A stretch of DNA of 11,199 bases from assembly GCA_016281295.1 (NCBI GenBank), contig JAEEII010000174.1, positions 1-11,199 of the forward strand, in the 5' to 3' direction. Shown one piece after another: positions 9,735 to 11,199 of this stretch. The translations under genes were made by a program, and so were the position numbers. Source of the DNA: Bacteroidales bacterium (GTDB lineage Bacteria > Bacteroidota > Bacteroidia > Bacteroidales > F082). The notes beneath the pieces were generated by a model. It did not search any database and had not been told where the DNA came from. It was given only the letters and a program-made list of their open reading frames with translations. The first letter of the stretch is position 1; every line of letters begins with the position of its first letter.

Positions 9735-10736
9735 TCAATACGGGAATGGCACTGGAGCAGGAATCACGGGGTTCGTCCATGATGAAACGCAGGCGGCAGG
9801 ATATCGCCAATAACCCCACTCTATATCATGGTCATCAATCAAGTAATCAAGTCGAGCGGATGATATCTGTTTTCGGCCATTGACATACGTGATAGTGAAA
9901 GCCTTGCCTAAAACGGGCACATAGTCACCAATATCATCACCATGCCTAAAACCGATACAAAACGCATATTTCCATTGAGGTTGGTATTCTGTTGGCCGAC
10001 AGAACTGTGTTAATCCCCATTTATTAGACTTGATAGTAAACAAGGCTTGTATGTGCTCTTCATCTGCAGGATCAGACTCTCTCACTTGATGGTTCATGCG
10101 AACCTGGCACCACACATATTCACCTTCTTTATCCTCATCTTGATTTGTTGAGTATTGGGCTAGCCAAATCTCGGTAGACCATGTTAGCCGCAAGCGGCTC
10201 ATGAATTTCTTTATAGTCCAACCGGTAGGTGGCATCATAAAGAAAACACCGAAATGCAGCAGGCCGACTTTTACATCAGGATCAAGCCAATCATCAGGGA
10301 AAGCATGTCCGAAATAACCGTCGAAGCAATTATACTGAAGCGACCCCGAGGAAAGGATATAACGGCCACCCGTCCTTATTCGTTCACCCTTGAAAGCGAA
10401 CTCAAACTCATGCACTTCATCCCAATAATCCTTTGCTTCTCGGGCCAATAGCATGAGGTTATATGAAGAGAAAGCGTTTAGCGACTTGGACTTGTTCACA
10501 GCTGACTGAAACCCAACACTAGCGAGTGGTTTTAATTGCTTCATCATGGCTTCCACCATTCCTGTACACATCTGTTGGACAGCCAGTTTCACGGTCTGCG
10601 TCTGCGCCTTGGTAGGCACATAGGCCGACACCTTTTGAGCGTAGGATCCATTAGATTCCTGCACGATGCCGAGCACCGTATCACCGACTTTGCCCGACTT
10701 TAAAGATTTCGTACCACCAACTCTTCCACTTGCCAT
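9735..10736 (-). CDS. Candidate structural protein B, paralogue of A at its N-terminus
   Basis: A 333-residue protein of unknown family. I chose the ATG at 10736 (MASGRVGGTK) over an in-frame ATG 16 codons upstream because it aligns residue for residue with the start of protein A. Residues 1-96 form the shared module (GGT 7-9, GKVG 15-18, QTV 47-49, F76, F89, N93). From about residue 100 the two proteins diverge completely. B becomes rich in Trp, Tyr and Phe, looks beta-rich (for example RTGGRYILSSG and WCQVRMNHQV), and ends in a proline-rich tail (NPVIPAPVPFPY). A common N-terminal module carrying different C-terminal domains fits two virion proteins built on one assembly or membrane-attachment module, such as major and minor capsid, or vertex and spike; this is inference. 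The stop codon lies 1 nt before the next gene, suggesting translational coupling. Confidence 0.85.
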   Translation of the reverse strand: MASGRVGGTKSLKSGKVGDTVLGIVQESNGSYAQKVSAYVPTKAQTQTVKLAVQQMCTGMVEAMMKQLKPLASVGFQSAVNKSKSLNAFSSYNLMLLAREAKDYWDEVHEFEFAFKGERIRTGGRYILSSGSLQYNCFDGYFGHAFPDDWLDPDVKVGLLHFGVFFMMPPTGWTIKKFMSRLRLTWSTEIWLAQYSTNQDEDKEGEYVWCQVRMNHQVRESDPADEEHIQALFTIKSNKWGLTQFCRPTEYQPQWKYAFCIGFRHGDDIGDYVPVLGKAFTITYVNGRKQISSARLDYLIDDHDIEWGYWRYPAACVSSWTNPVIPAPVPFPY

Positions 10737-10808
10737 ATTCACCGAGGTAAAAACATGGGGCATAGGCAGGAGCCCACACCCCACGAAAATTTGCTAGTCT
10801 AAATCTGA

Positions 10809-11199
10809 TCACAACTCGCCACCGTTGAGGAACATTTCAGTTCCAACGGGATATGACGGAAGAACAACATCCGAAGCGTGTGCAGAAGCAGTTTCAGCTG
10901 CGGCAAATATCTGCATAGTAGCAGAGTTGTGGATATAGCCTGCACCACTCTTCTTCGAAATGATGACAGCAGCCGATGAGAGATCAGCATTCGGATCACC
11001 CAGGAAGATGTCGAACTTGCCGCCATCCGTGCTGAGCGAGATGTAGTCCTCGAGATTTGTTTCAACGTTGAACACATTGTTGATGTTCTCGGAAGAGATC
11101 ACGGTCGAATCGGCCAGAGCCGAGTTGATGTGATAACGAGCATAGCCGAACGAGTACTCGACAACACCACCTGCACCCCCTTTACCAATGAGCTCTATA
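10809..11199 (-). CDS. Candidate structural protein A, C-terminal part
   Basis: This is the 3' portion of the gene that starts at 662. Bases 11059-11199 duplicate 1-141, so only 10809-11058 adds new sequence, about 82 residues plus the stop. The frame is continuous with the 5' portion across the artificial ends; the encoded segment around the join reads NVFNVETNLEDYISLS. This is the best coding evidence that the molecule is circular. The C-terminal segment is rich in Ala, Ser and Gly and ends in FLNGGEL. It has no recognisable catalytic motif, membrane span or signal peptide. The paralogous gene B starts 72 nt further on in the same direction. Confidence 0.85.
   Translation of the reverse strand, partial: IELIGKGGAGGVVEYSFGYARYHINSALADSTVISSENINNVFNVETNLEDYISLSTDGGKFDIFLGDPNADLSSAAVIISKKSGAGYIHNSATMQIFAAAETASAHASDVVLPSYPVGTEMFLNGGEL
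11059..11199. repeat. Terminal duplicate of bases 1-141 (circular contig overlap)
   Basis: The last 141 bases equal the first 141 bases exactly. Because one gene reads through the join in frame, this is best explained as assembly overlap of a circular molecule of 11,058 bp, not a biological terminal repeat. Confidence 0.92.

Noticed and set aside
11059..11199. End repeat considered as a true terminal repeat of a linear genome
   Set aside because: It lies inside one coding gene that reads in frame across the join, so circular assembly overlap is simpler.

Overview
The window is one circular molecule opened inside a gene. Bases 1-141 recur exactly at 11059-11199, so the real circle is about 11,058 bp, and the gene cut by the window ends reads in frame across the join. 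A 141-bp overlap is what a k-mer assembler leaves at the ends of a circular contig. Four promoters match the Bacteroidota consensus TTTG-N19/20-TAnnTTTG, and several gene types are familiar from Bacteroides-group genomes, so the host is probably a gut-type member of the Bacteroidota. The gene set (rolling-circle Rep, SSB, a secretion/lysis-like cassette, two related candidate structural proteins) suggests a small virus replicating through single-stranded DNA, or a phage-like plasmid. No packaging ATPase, relaxase, integrase or recognised capsid protein was found, so virus versus plasmid is unresolved.

Layout. (1) Minus-strand late-like unit: promoter 745-775, candidate structural protein A (662 down to 1, continuing 11058-10809), paralogue B (10736-9735), a two-span membrane protein, a secreted DNA/RNA non-specific endonuclease, a P5-like muralytic protein and a small lipoprotein, ending at a terminator at 8215-8249. 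(2) Minus-strand ribbon-helix-helix regulator (8072-7830), with an inverted repeat inside its own promoter and its own terminator. (3) Minus-strand replication unit: promoter 7619-7650, a short leader ORF containing an intrinsic terminator, then a 177-aa protein, SSB, a 76-aa protein, Rep, a 55-aa Cys-rich protein, a PAPS-reductase-like PP-loop enzyme and a 72-aa Cys-rich protein, ending at a terminator at 3231-3261. (4) A short plus-strand unit: promoter 1060-1091, two small overlapping genes (1160-1393, 1390-1563), terminator 1562-1592.

Between the terminators at 1592 and 3231 lie about 1.64 kb without a credible gene. The stretch is GC-rich and packed with hairpins. Its most notable part is three successive copies (about 230-300 bp apart) of a structured module whose stems change sequence from copy to copy while staying complementary, and two copies end in G-quadruplex-type G runs. 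Terminators shield the region from transcription on both sides, which favours a DNA-level role such as origin, complementary-strand start or packaging signal; an unrecognised RNA remains possible.

The second notable system is the leader of the replication unit. An 11-nt leader sequence beside the terminator hairpin is perfectly complementary to the 11 nt just upstream of the 177-aa gene's start codon, which suggests combined transcriptional attenuation and ribosome-site occlusion for copy control. All functional calls are from reading the sequence; no database search was possible.
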